Shown here piece after piece: positions 6,169 through 13,475 of a stretch of 13,743 bases of DNA. Within the stretch, counting starts at the first letter, position 1. Every line of letters starts with the position of its first letter. The position numbers and the translations under genes were made by a program. Source of the DNA: Candidatus Atribacter fermentans (GTDB lineage: Bacteria > Atribacterota > Atribacteria > Atribacterales > Atribacteraceae); contig JAAYUT010000135.1 of the NCBI GenBank assembly GCA_012517485.1, forward strand, positions 1-13,743, given 5' to 3'. Under the pieces are notes generated by a model, which did no database searches, was not told the DNA's origin, and saw nothing but the letters and a program-made list of their open reading frames with translations.

Positions 6169-6684
6169 TTAGTTCGATGGTTTTCCTTCAGGAGGAAGAA
6201 TAACTTTATCAACAAAATAAATAATTGCATTTGAAGCAGCTAAAGACGAAATAACACTGATTTTTTTATTTACTAAAATTGGTGGATTGGTAAAAAGAAC
6301 ATTCAGCATATGACCATTCAATGTTTTATAAGATTTTCCTTCACGGAAATCGTCAACAGAAAGACGAATTGGAATGACGTGATACGTTAAAATTTCAATT
6401 AATTTTTGCTTATTCTCGGGCAACAATAGTCGATCAAGCTTTCCTTCGGGAAGATTAGCAAAAGCTTCATTAGTTGGAGCAAAAATTGTGTATTGACCAT
6501 TATTCAGCTTATCACCAAGACCTGCGGCTTCAACAGCAGCTACAAAAGTACTGAGTTCATCTGCCATTTTAGCAGTATCCATGGCATTTACATAATTGGT
6601 CGTTTGGGCGAGAGCAATACCGGAGAGGAGCACAAGAGAGAAAGCAACTACGAAGCTAACAAGAATAAGTTTTTTTGCTGTCAT
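6169..6684 (-). CDS. secreted fasciclin (FAS1) domain protein
   Basis: This 171-residue protein has a typical signal peptide with probable cleavage after GIALA26, ahead of QTTN. The mature part is one FAS1 domain. It has the H1 motif YTIFAPTNEAF (65-75), the YHVIP motif (101-105), a TLNGHMLNV strand pair (121-129) and the H2 segment SNAIIYFVDKVILPP (151-165). FAS1 domains mediate adhesion or act as small extracellular binding modules, and single-domain forms are common in bacteria. The gene is convergent with the upstream pair and divergent from the large ankyrin-TPR gene. The ribosome binding site AAAGGGG lies 8 bases before the ATG. A small inverted repeat AGCAC / GTGCT (6708-6726) sits in the leader. 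Confidence 0.93.
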   Translation of the reverse strand: MTAKKLILVSFVVAFSLVLLSGIALAQTTNYVNAMDTAKMADELSTFVAAVEAAGLGDKLNNGQYTIFAPTNEAFANLPEGKLDRLLLPENKQKLIEILTYHVIPIRLSVDDFREGKSYKTLNGHMLNVLFTNPPILVNKKISVISSLAASNAIIYFVDKVILPPEGKPSN

Positions 6685-6737
6685 TTTAACAACCCCTTTT
6701 TTGTATTAGCACTTTTTGGTTGTGCTTTGACTGAGTA

Positions 6738-6746
6738 ACTATATCA
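6738..6746 (-). promoter_or_regulatory. extended -10 promoter of the fasciclin gene
   Basis: Read on the minus strand the sequence is TGATATAGT, an extended -10 element (TGn plus a hexamer one base off TATAAT). It would give a leader of about 47 bases before the start at 6684. No good -35 box is present. Confidence 0.5.
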
Positions 6747-6846
6747 TTTTTTTGGGGAATTTGTTACAGGTATGGTTAAAAAATATTTTAAAATCCTAAT
6801 CTGATTTTAAAAATTGAAGTGATTATACTCGTCACCATAATTAATT

Positions 6847-6857
6847 TGAGATATAAT
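6847..6857 (+). promoter_or_regulatory. weak candidate promoter for the ankyrin-TPR gene
   Basis: A consensus TATAAT occurs at 6852-6857 in the 333-base divergent spacer between the fasciclin gene and the ankyrin-TPR gene. The upstream TG is two bases too far for an extended -10, and no good -35 is visible. The remaining spacer up to 7017 is AT-rich with no other clear signal, apart from a tiny TGGG / CCCA hairpin near 6975-6988. Confidence 0.25.
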
Positions 6858-7005
6858 AAAAAAGAGGGGAACCTGACAAAATAGTCTATTGATATGACTT
6901 ATAAAATATGATTTTCTTCATAAAACCCTCAATGGTCTACTCATTGTTTTTTTGAATCTTCCAGATGCTATAAAGTGGGTTTTTTCCCAAACTAACCAAC
7001 AAAAA

Positions 7006-7012
7006 AGAGGGA
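7006..7012 (+). promoter_or_regulatory. ribosome binding site deciding the start at 7018
   Basis: AGAGGGA lies 5 bases before the ATG at 7018. The frame is open back to a TTG at 6952, but that would add 22 polar residues in front of the signal peptide. Confidence 0.6.
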
Positions 7013-7017
7013 TATCT

Positions 7018-10000
7018 ATGAAAATGAAATTTTTCATTATCGGAATTTTCATTCTATTATTCATTCTGAACTCTCAATCGACCTTCAGCGTGGCTCAGAC
7101 GCCTCCTTCATTAAACGAAATAATTCTTACCGAAGAGAAGACACCTTTAACATTCAGTAATGATGTGAATCGTCAACTTCAGGAAAACGATAGTTTATCT
7201 TGTGATGATTTTCAGTTTACCTGTGAATATGGAACTCCCGAAGAAGTTAAAGAAGCAATTAAGAATGGTGCGGATATCAACTGCCAGGATGAGGATTTAG
7301 GATGGACCCCTCTCATGAGCGCTATACTAAATGAATCAGCTCAGGAAATAGTTACCCTTTTAGTTGAAGCTGGCGCTAATATTAACCTAACTGATTGGGA
7401 AGGTATGAATGCCCTCATGTTAGCTGCTGATTTTAAGGATGTCACTTTGGTTCAATATTTATTGGATCATGGTGCCAAAGAAGATGTCAATGTGACGGAA
7501 TATAAGTATGGTTTTAGCCCACTTATATGGGCGGCTAAGAACAATGAAACCTATGGTCCAGAGGTTATTCAAGCTTTAATTAAGAATGGCGCCGATGTCC
7601 AATTAAAGGATAAAAATGGTTTTACAGCTATATTTTGGGCAGCAATGGCAAACAGCAACGAAAGGGTTATTCAAACTTTGATTCAAAATGGAGCTGATTT
7701 GAATCAAATTGGACCAAAGAATGTAACGCCTTTAATGGGGGCAATAGGTATGAATAACGATATAAATATTGTAAAAGTGCTTCTTGACGCAGGAGCTGAT
7801 GTTACCATTACGGATGCAGAAGGAAAAAAAGCTATTGATTATGCCTTCATGTCAGAAAAATTAAAGGGGACTGAAGTGTTAAAACAATTAGCAGATTTAA
7901 GTGGAGTAGAGATAACCCAACAGACAGTTTCGCCTGGTGTCGAGATTACACCTTCGCCTCCCCTGGAAATAACTCCCACTCCAATTCCTACAGCAACGGG
8001 AACGCCAGAGTTAATAATAACTCCTGCTCCGACCCAAGTTTCTACCTTGGTTTATAACGATCCATCGGGAAAATTTGTCCTTTATTTCCCGGTTGGGTTT
8101 ACTTTTTCAACTTATATTGTCAATGGAGGTATGATTGGTGCAAACTACCATACCCCCAATGAACAGGCTTATTTAGAAATACGTAGTTTCCCATCTTCCC
8201 AAGACTTGCAGTTTTACCTCTCTCAGCATATAACAGAAATGGCTTTACGGGGAGAAAGTTCGATTACCTCCAACGGAAAAACTGGGAATATCAAAGTTTA
8301 TTCAAGAAAAACTGAACAGGATGAGCTCCTGACCCTGGTTGCAACCTATCAGGGAATTGATATTGCATTAGTGGTTATTGATCTTCCAATTGCAGCTTAT
8401 CAATCTTCCAGTCCCTGGTTATTAGGGCTTTTTAAGGGAATCAATTGGGAAGGAAAAATACCAATAACTGATAGTACCTATTCTGATCCTGATCAAAAAT
8501 TTTCTTTCAAACTTCCTGATGGAGTTCATTTTCTCTATACTTTCAAAGAAGACTTTTATTTCAATCAACCTTATCGATTCCTTCCTGAAGCCAATGGGAT
8601 GGTAGGGACTACCCCAGATGGTGGTCAAGTCATGATTGCTAACTTTTCAACTCCAGAAAAATACCAAGAATATCTCAAAGAATATGACCGTCGGGTAGAG
8701 AATGGGGTTTATCAAGTTCATGGAACTAGTCAATTTGATGTTCAAGGGCATCCGGCTAAGCTCACTCTTTATTCTTATTTGGCAGAGGACCAAAAACGTG
8801 CTGAGCTCCTGGCGGTTTATGAAGGGACTTATGTGGTGATATCAGTGTGGCTCCCTGCTGATAACTATCAAGCGGCTCAAACTTGGTTGTTATCTCTCTT
8901 TAAAAATCTTACCTGGAAAAAAGAAGAGACTTTGCCTTCGTTTTCTCCGATAGTTCAATCAACTCCTCCACCTCAAATTACCGGAACTCCTCAACCAACT
9001 GAAACATTACAACCAACTGCTTCTCCCCAAGTTAGCTCGGATGAACTTTCATTTGAAGCTGCTACTTATATTGAAAAAGGTGACTTCCAAAAAGCGATAA
9101 CTCTTTTAAAACAATCGATTGCTCATCAACCTGATTTCGGTTTTGCCTATGGTCAACTAGCATATTGTTATATTCAGTTAAAGCTTTATCAAGAAGCTGT
9201 TGATGAATTGTCCGGTAAGCTTCTTCCAAAAAAAGAATATTCTACTGCTTATAATCTGGTGGGTTTTGCTTTTGAAAACCTCGACCGTTTGGATGAAGCA
9301 TTGGTTGCTTATCAAAAAGCTGTTGAATTAGATCCAAGTTATGTTGATGCCTATAGTAACTTGGGATTTGTATATTTTGAAAAAGAACAATATCAAAAAG
9401 CTGCGGATGCCTTTAAAAAAGCTTCTGAGTTGAAACCCAATGACCCGGTCATATTCAATAATCTTGGTTTTTCCTATGAAAAATTGGGAAAATTGAATGA
9501 AGCCCTGCAAGCTTATCAGAAAGCTATATCTATTAATCCCGATTATGTCAATGCCCATAACAATCTCGGAGTTCTTTATTATAACCAGGATCAATATGAA
9601 AAAGCCATTGAAGAGTATAAAAAATCTTTGGAATTAAAATCTGATAATCCTGATATCCTTTATAATCTCGGACTTGCCTATGAAGATCTTGAACAATATG
9701 AAAATGCTGTACAAGCATTTCAAGAATCCAATCGCATCAAACCTGACTATGATACCTATAACAGCCTTGGTCGTGTTTATAATTCAATGAAAAAGTACCA
9801 GGAAGCACTTGATTCCCTTCAGAAATCGATAGATCTCAATCCTGAAAATCACTATGCCTATTATAATCTTGGCCTTGCCTATGAAGGCCTTGAACAATAT
9901 GAAAATGCCATCTCTGCCTACCAAGAAGCTATCCGCATCAAACCCGATTATATATATGCCTATACTGATCTTGGTTATGTTTATTATTATATTGATCGAA

Positions 10001-10188
10001 ACCAGGAAGCCGTGGATACTCTCAAAAAAGCTATTGAATTAAATCCTGAAAGAGCAATATCTTATTATTATTTGGGTCTGACCTATCTTCAGATGGGTGA
10101 TCAATCATTAGCCTTAAAGCAATATGAAATTTTGAAAAATCTTGATCAATCATTAGCTGAAAAGCTTAATAATAAAATTAATCAATAA
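7018..10188 (+). CDS. large exported ankyrin-TPR protein with two central alpha/beta domains
   Basis: This 1056-residue protein has a signal peptide (1-26, likely cut after SVA). It continues with six to seven ankyrin repeats (about 62-295; for example GWTPLMSAIL, NGADVQLKDKNGFTAIFWAA), then a Pro/Thr linker (about 305-342). Two copies of an unassigned alpha/beta domain follow (about 345-478 and 487-634), then a second Pro/Thr linker (about 645-670). Eleven TPRs (about 675-1048; for example AYYNLGLAYEGLEQYENAISAYQEAIRIKPDY) end the protein. Ankyrin and TPR arrays are protein-binding scaffolds, so an extracytoplasmic assembly or adhesion role is likely, but no partner is known. Each central domain starts with a DPxxKF motif, then FPVGF or LPDGV, and ends with a helix carrying YQxxxxWLLxLFK and NW or TW. 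TPRs 7 and 9 are near-identical, which points to a recent internal duplication. The next gene starts 30 bases later. Confidence 0.88.
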   Translation: MKMKFFIIGIFILLFILNSQSTFSVAQTPPSLNEIILTEEKTPLTFSNDVNRQLQENDSLSCDDFQFTCEYGTPEEVKEAIKNGADINCQDEDLGWTPLMSAILNESAQEIVTLLVEAGANINLTDWEGMNALMLAADFKDVTLVQYLLDHGAKEDVNVTEYKYGFSPLIWAAKNNETYGPEVIQALIKNGADVQLKDKNGFTAIFWAAMANSNERVIQTLIQNGADLNQIGPKNVTPLMGAIGMNNDINIVKVLLDAGADVTITDAEGKKAIDYAFMSEKLKGTEVLKQLADLSGVEITQQTVSPGVEITPSPPLEITPTPIPTATGTPELIITPAPTQVSTLVYNDPSGKFVLYFPVGFTFSTYIVNGGMIGANYHTPNEQAYLEIRSFPSSQDLQFYLSQHITEMALRGESSITSNGKTGNIKVYSRKTEQDELLTLVATYQGIDIALVVIDLPIAAYQSSSPWLLGLFKGINWEGKIPITDSTYSDPDQKFSFKLPDGVHFLYTFKEDFYFNQPYRFLPEANGMVGTTPDGGQVMIANFSTPEKYQEYLKEYDRRVENGVYQVHGTSQFDVQGHPAKLTLYSYLAEDQKRAELLAVYEGTYVVISVWLPADNYQAAQTWLLSLFKNLTWKKEETLPSFSPIVQSTPPPQITGTPQPTETLQPTASPQVSSDELSFEAATYIEKGDFQKAITLLKQSIAHQPDFGFAYGQLAYCYIQLKLYQEAVDELSGKLLPKKEYSTAYNLVGFAFENLDRLDEALVAYQKAVELDPSYVDAYSNLGFVYFEKEQYQKAADAFKKASELKPNDPVIFNNLGFSYEKLGKLNEALQAYQKAISINPDYVNAHNNLGVLYYNQDQYEKAIEEYKKSLELKSDNPDILYNLGLAYEDLEQYENAVQAFQESNRIKPDYDTYNSLGRVYNSMKKYQEALDSLQKSIDLNPENHYAYYNLGLAYEGLEQYENAISAYQEAIRIKPDYIYAYTDLGYVYYYIDRNQEAVDTLKKAIELNPERAISYYYLGLTYLQMGDQSLALKQYEILKNLDQSLAEKLNNKINQ
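9661..9951 (+). repeat. two-TPR internal duplication
   Basis: The DNA at 9661-9750 and at 9862-9951 is closely similar, offset by 201 bases (67 residues, two TPR units). Both encode YNLGLAYE(D/G)LEQYENA followed by a segment ending RIKPDY. Other TPRs of the array are clearly less alike, so this pair is the youngest duplication. Confidence 0.75.
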
Positions 10189-10202
10189 ACTCATAAAAGT
10201 TC

Positions 10203-10211
10203 AAGGAGGGG
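10203..10211 (+). promoter_or_regulatory. strong ribosome binding site of the 276-residue protein
   Basis: AAGGAGGGG lies 7 bases before the ATG at 10219, in the short gap after the ankyrin-TPR gene, and supports independent efficient initiation within one transcript. Confidence 0.7.
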
Positions 10212-10218
10212 TGATATT

Positions 10219-11049
10219 ATGAAAGAAATAAGGTTTTTCCTTTCCCTTTTTTGCTTATTTATTGCTGGAAATCTTTGGTTTGTTTCCAATACGTTAGCCC
10301 AGAATACTATTCAATTTCCTTCTTTAAATTTACCGACTCCTAGTCCATCCGCTTTGCCTTTTCAAAGTCAAACGCCCCAACCAACTACCACCAGTATTTT
10401 TCCCACCATTTCTCCTCCGGGACCAACCCAAGCTGGACCTCTTATTCCAACACCTCAGGTTGTGCAAACTCCTCAACCAGTTGAAATAAAACCACAAATC
10501 GCCTGGGGTAAATTCAATGTTTATAAGGAATTTGGGACGGGGGATAAACTTCTTTTGGGATTAGACATTGATTATCCATTAAATTGGAAAGCTCAAGCCG
10601 ATGTGTATAATCGAATCATTACTTTTAATGAAGATTCAACTGGTTTGGTTTCGCTTTTGGTTTTACCTGCCTGGCAGGGGAATTGGGTAGATGGATATAA
10701 TTTTTTTAATTATATCTCTCAAGGACTTTACCAGAAGTTTACCAATCTTTCCTTATTAAACCAAGAATCAGGAGCGGTTCCCAGCCAAGCTATTGGAGTT
10801 TATCCCACCTATTATAAGGCAGATTTACAAGGATATATGCAGGGGAGAGAGATGTTTATTCATGTTGAGATTGCTGTCCTTAGAGTTGAGATAACCGCAA
10901 CCAGCAATTTGAGTTATGCCGGGGCTGTTGTTTGTTATTCGCACCGTGAACTTTACCAGGAAAAATTCAAAATCTATTTTGGTCGGATGATTAGGTCAGT
11001 GGCAAAATCTTTAGAAACTGTTCCATCCCAAAAAAAAGAAGATGGATAA
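10219..11049 (+). CDS. exported protein with Pro/Thr-rich linker and C-terminal alpha/beta domain
   Basis: This 276-residue protein has a signal peptide likely cut after TLA27, then a long Pro/Thr/Gln/Ser-rich segment (about 29-93) of the kind found in extracellular linkers and stalks. A folded domain follows (about 96-265). It contains a strand followed by DIDYPLNWKAQ (116-126), an aromatic-rich middle (GNWVDGYNFFNYI) and a final helix FGRMIRSVAKSL. The YPxxW element and overall length resemble the PsbP-like domains of its neighbours, but the match is loose. I recognise no named family. It lies 30 bases after the ankyrin-TPR gene with a strong AAGGAGGGG and is probably co-transcribed with it. 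No terminator hairpin with a T-tract follows. A role in the same envelope system is inferred only from context and architecture. Confidence 0.78.
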   Translation: MKEIRFFLSLFCLFIAGNLWFVSNTLAQNTIQFPSLNLPTPSPSALPFQSQTPQPTTTSIFPTISPPGPTQAGPLIPTPQVVQTPQPVEIKPQIAWGKFNVYKEFGTGDKLLLGLDIDYPLNWKAQADVYNRIITFNEDSTGLVSLLVLPAWQGNWVDGYNFFNYISQGLYQKFTNLSLLNQESGAVPSQAIGVYPTYYKADLQGYMQGREMFIHVEIAVLRVEITATSNLSYAGAVVCYSHRELYQEKFKIYFGRMIRSVAKSLETVPSQKKEDG

Positions 11050-11157
11050 GTACTTTTGTTACTTTGCAAACATTTGATAAGGATGGAAATAAGTTACCCC
11101 TCACCCTAACCCACTTCCACGGAGGGGTAAAGAGAAAAAAGAACAAAAGAATTCAGA

Positions 11158-11336
11158 ATTCCTTCTCCCCCGATGGGAGAAGGTGAGGATGAGGGTGAAA
11201 GTCCGGGATTCGACATGCCATGGCATGTCGAGACATTATATGAAGATCAGGCGCAATAAAATATCGCCCCAACGTTTTTTTAAAATATTTTGTATAGTCT
11301 TGGTTTATCCATGCCCGTTTATTTTCAGGGTAAATG
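11158..11336 (+). repeat. dispersed intergenic repeat, copy B
   Basis: This element aligns with copy A at 4234-4407 through four exact blocks in the same order: GATGGGAGAAGG (11172-11183), GGATGAGGGTGAAA (11187-11200), ACATTATATGAAGATC (11233-11248) and TATTTTCAGG (11320-11329). The spacing between first and last block is 148 bases here and 143 in copy A. It contains a perfect hairpin CCTTCTCCC / GGGAGAAGG (11161-11183) and a perfect 22-bp palindrome at 11210-11231 that is decayed in copy A. It ends about 33 bases before a start codon, as copy A ends about 25 bases before one. Confidence 0.82.
11210..11231. repeat. perfect 22-bp palindrome within copy B
   Basis: The core CGACATGCCATGGCATGTCG (11211-11230) equals its own reverse complement, and the flanking T and A extend it to 22 bp. 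It has no loop, so it is a dyad-symmetric site or a cruciform. The matching part of copy A near 4288-4305 keeps only TGCCATGGCA of the symmetry. Confidence 0.85.
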
Positions 11337-11369
11337 ATCTAATAAAATAGTGGAGGAGAGGAAAGAAAG

Positions 11370-13106
11370 ATGAAAATCCCCTTTCGAATGGTTAAGACTA
11401 TATTCATCATTATTCTCATTTGTTTGTATTTTTTTTCTCAGGCAGTTTTATATAGCCAAAATCTCACACCTGATGAAGAGTATCTCTCAATTGTAGAAAA
11501 AATAAAAAAGGGAGAAGATACCGAGACAGATTATACTAAGCTTAGGATGCTTTATACCCAGACATCATGGTATGAGCCCGAATCAAAAGAACGAGATGAC
11601 AATATTTCTCAAATGGTTCATGCCTGGGTTGACCAACGCTATGATGAAGCCATTCAGATAGGAAACCAGCTTTTAGAGGAAGACTATTTAAATCCATTTG
11701 TACATGATTTATTTGCCAAAGTTTACAAAGAAACTGGTAAAGGAAATATGTTATTTCATTTGTTGATGTTTATCAACATTACTTCATCGATTAGTGAGTC
11801 GGGTGATGGTAAAAGTTTTGAGACAGCTTATAAGGTTATTTCATCCTGGGAAGAAAAAGGCATGATGACCTTAAATCAAGTTACTCCGGTTGAGCAAGTT
11901 ATTGAACCAACGATTCATGATGGTCATTACTATCATGTGATTCAGGTCAAGGCTGATGAAACAAATGAAAAAAGTGATCTCTATTTTAATATTGATATTC
12001 CCTATCAAAAAACCAAGCAAACTGGTCCGGTTGTGACTACTCCGGTTATCACTCCACCTCCCCCTACCCCAGCCCTCCAACCCATCACTACCTATACCGA
12101 CCCAACTGGTCAGTTTTCCATTCATTTTCCTGATGGTTTTTCCCTTCTCGCTTCACAACCCAACCTGATCCAATGTGTGACACCAAACAATGGCAATCTC
12201 TATCTCATCATCTCTGATTATGCAAACACGATGAAAGCTTTTTCCGATGAAATCATAAAAAGACCAGGTTCTTTATCCGGAGAAAGCCAGTTCCAGGCTG
12301 GAAACCTATCTGGAAAAATTCAGCTTTATACCATGTCTGGCTCGTTCCAGGTCCTTGATGGAAAAAGTTATGCGGTTCTCCTCGTCACCTATTCCGGCAT
12401 CGAATATGGTCTCGTGGTGGTGATTCCCACCGAATCCTATTCAACTGCTCAAAACTGGCTCTCATCCCTGGTAACTGGAGTTCAATACCAGCTTATTACC
12501 TCTCCGTTACCGACGGTTGTGGCTCCAACTGTAGCTCCTACTTTCCCGGTTACTACTCCTCTGGAATTCACTGCGCCTGATGAGTCATTCCTTGTTTCGC
12601 TTCCCGCACAATCGAGTAAAGGAGGAGAGTGGCCGAACATCACTGAATACCATACTCCCAACCAAGGAACTCTTTATATTCTCTATGGTGACACAGCTGG
12701 AATTCTTACCCTTTTCCATCAGGATCTAACCCAAAAACAAGGCAAGATGCTGGGTCAGCCGGTGCTTTTTCAGACCCATGAAGGAGTCCAAGGGAGGATG
12801 GAAATCAACACCATGGTGGGAAGCTTTCAAGCAGCTGATGGGAAGGACTATATTAGTTTCATCATTAGCTATGAACGACCCGAAGCTGCCTTGGTGATTA
12901 TCGTTCCTACCAGCCTCTATACTGAAGCTCAGAGCTGGATTTCTCCACTCATCACTGGCGTGACTTTTCAAGGTATTCAACCAACACCATCTCCTTTTCT
13001 CACTCCCATGCCAACCGCAACGTTAACAGCTTCTCCTTCTCCATCAGTTTCAGCAACACCTCCTCCACTTCCAACCGAAACCTTGCCACCATTGACTAAT
13101 TGGTAA
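11370..13106 (+). CDS. exported DUF4919-like protein with two C-terminal repeat domains
   Basis: This 578-residue protein has an N-terminal hydrophobic export segment (about 8-29). Residues 33-213 resemble DUF4919: DYTKLRMLYTQTSWYEP (54-70), a helical middle, SGDGKSFETAYKVISSWEEKG (144-163) and a final HDGHYYHVIQVK plus DLYFNIDIPY (203-212). I recall this pattern from Bacteroidota proteins of unknown role. After a Pro/Thr linker come two copies of an alpha/beta domain (about 241-373 and 397-535) separated by a short Pro/Val/Thr linker, then a Pro/Thr/Ser-rich tail (536-578). Each copy has a strand opening, a TPNxGxLYI strand, QGRMEINTMVGSFQ or GKIQLYTMSGSFQ, and ends VVIPTxxYxxAQxW. The same family appears twice in the ankyrin-TPR protein. 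The gene starts right after repeat copy B. The coding sequence after about 12000 looks richer in C than the first part. Confidence 0.82.
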   Translation: MKIPFRMVKTIFIIILICLYFFSQAVLYSQNLTPDEEYLSIVEKIKKGEDTETDYTKLRMLYTQTSWYEPESKERDDNISQMVHAWVDQRYDEAIQIGNQLLEEDYLNPFVHDLFAKVYKETGKGNMLFHLLMFINITSSISESGDGKSFETAYKVISSWEEKGMMTLNQVTPVEQVIEPTIHDGHYYHVIQVKADETNEKSDLYFNIDIPYQKTKQTGPVVTTPVITPPPPTPALQPITTYTDPTGQFSIHFPDGFSLLASQPNLIQCVTPNNGNLYLIISDYANTMKAFSDEIIKRPGSLSGESQFQAGNLSGKIQLYTMSGSFQVLDGKSYAVLLVTYSGIEYGLVVVIPTESYSTAQNWLSSLVTGVQYQLITSPLPTVVAPTVAPTFPVTTPLEFTAPDESFLVSLPAQSSKGGEWPNITEYHTPNQGTLYILYGDTAGILTLFHQDLTQKQGKMLGQPVLFQTHEGVQGRMEINTMVGSFQAADGKDYISFIISYERPEAALVIIVPTSLYTEAQSWISPLITGVTFQGIQPTPSPFLTPMPTATLTASPSPSVSATPPPLPTETLPPLTNW

Positions 13107-13475
13107 GTTTTTTTTCAATGATATTTTTATTGAAGAGCTTTTTCATTTTGATTTTGTATGGCATAATAAAGAGGTTCGACAATTCTTTATTTTGTAAAAA
13201 TAATTCTTTAAAAAGACAATGAATGGTACGCTTTTAAATTTAAATCTTTTGTAATGGTTTCATAAATCAACCCCAAAGATGGGTATTTTCAGGAATGAAA
13301 TAAAATAAAGATCAAAATCATACAATTGCACCGTCGATGCACTCCTTGCAATGACGTTTTTTAGGCCCCCTTTTCCCTAAATGGGAAAAGGAAATAATGA
13401 AGTTAAAACCATTACTGTCAATGGCTTTGTAGAATAAACCAGGACATTAATAATTGAAAAGAAAGGGGTTTTTAA
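13107..13475. other. spacer with mosaic repeat fragments before transketolase
   Basis: About 370 AT-rich bases hold no gene. A weak hairpin TTCAAT / ATTGAA near 13115-13133 follows the stop codon and might act as a poor terminator. From 13280 onward the sequence is made of repeat fragments, listed separately. The ribosome binding site GAAAGGGG of the transketolase gene ends it. I see no clear promoter. Confidence 0.6.
13284..13400. repeat. mosaic of dispersed-repeat fragments, copy C
   Basis: Three pieces occur here. TATTTTCAGG at 13284-13293, followed by an A/T/G stretch, matches the right end of copies A and B. A piece at about 13321-13356 reads on the reverse strand CGTCATTGCAAGGAGTGCAT and onward to GACGGTGCAAT, a type of short dispersed repeat seen in many unrelated bacteria. 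CCTTTTCCC / GGGAAAAGG (13369-13391, 5-base loop, perfect 9-bp stem) plus AATGAAGTTAAAA matches the left end of copies A and B. The order is changed relative to A and B, so this is a rearranged or composite copy. Confidence 0.65.

Larger units (their letters stand above)
11050..11369. other. spacer dominated by repeat elements
   Basis: About 320 bases hold no gene. The first part carries a 9-bp perfect inverted repeat TTACCCCTC / GAGGGGTAA (11094-11102 and 11122-11130) without a T-tract. It is followed by an A-rich stretch and then dispersed repeat copy B. The ribosome binding site of the next gene (GGAGGAGAGG, about 11352-11361) is at its end. No convincing promoter was found outside the repeat. 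Confidence 0.65.

Noticed and set aside
6493..6738. Plus-strand 81-codon frame over the fasciclin gene start and leader
   Set aside because: It is antisense to the signal peptide of a clear FAS1 gene and runs through its promoter; the translation is not protein-like.
9854..10042. Out-of-frame plus-strand open frame within the TPR array
   Set aside because: It is a product of the regular composition of the TPR-coding DNA and has no ribosome binding site.
9040..10161. CRISPR-like regular repeats in 9040-10161
   Set aside because: The 102-base periodicity is the coding pattern of 34-residue TPR units, not short repeats with unique spacers.
11094..11130. Terminator after the 276-residue exported protein
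   Set aside because: The perfect 9-bp inverted repeat has a 19-base loop and no T-tract; it fits better as part of the repeat-rich spacer.
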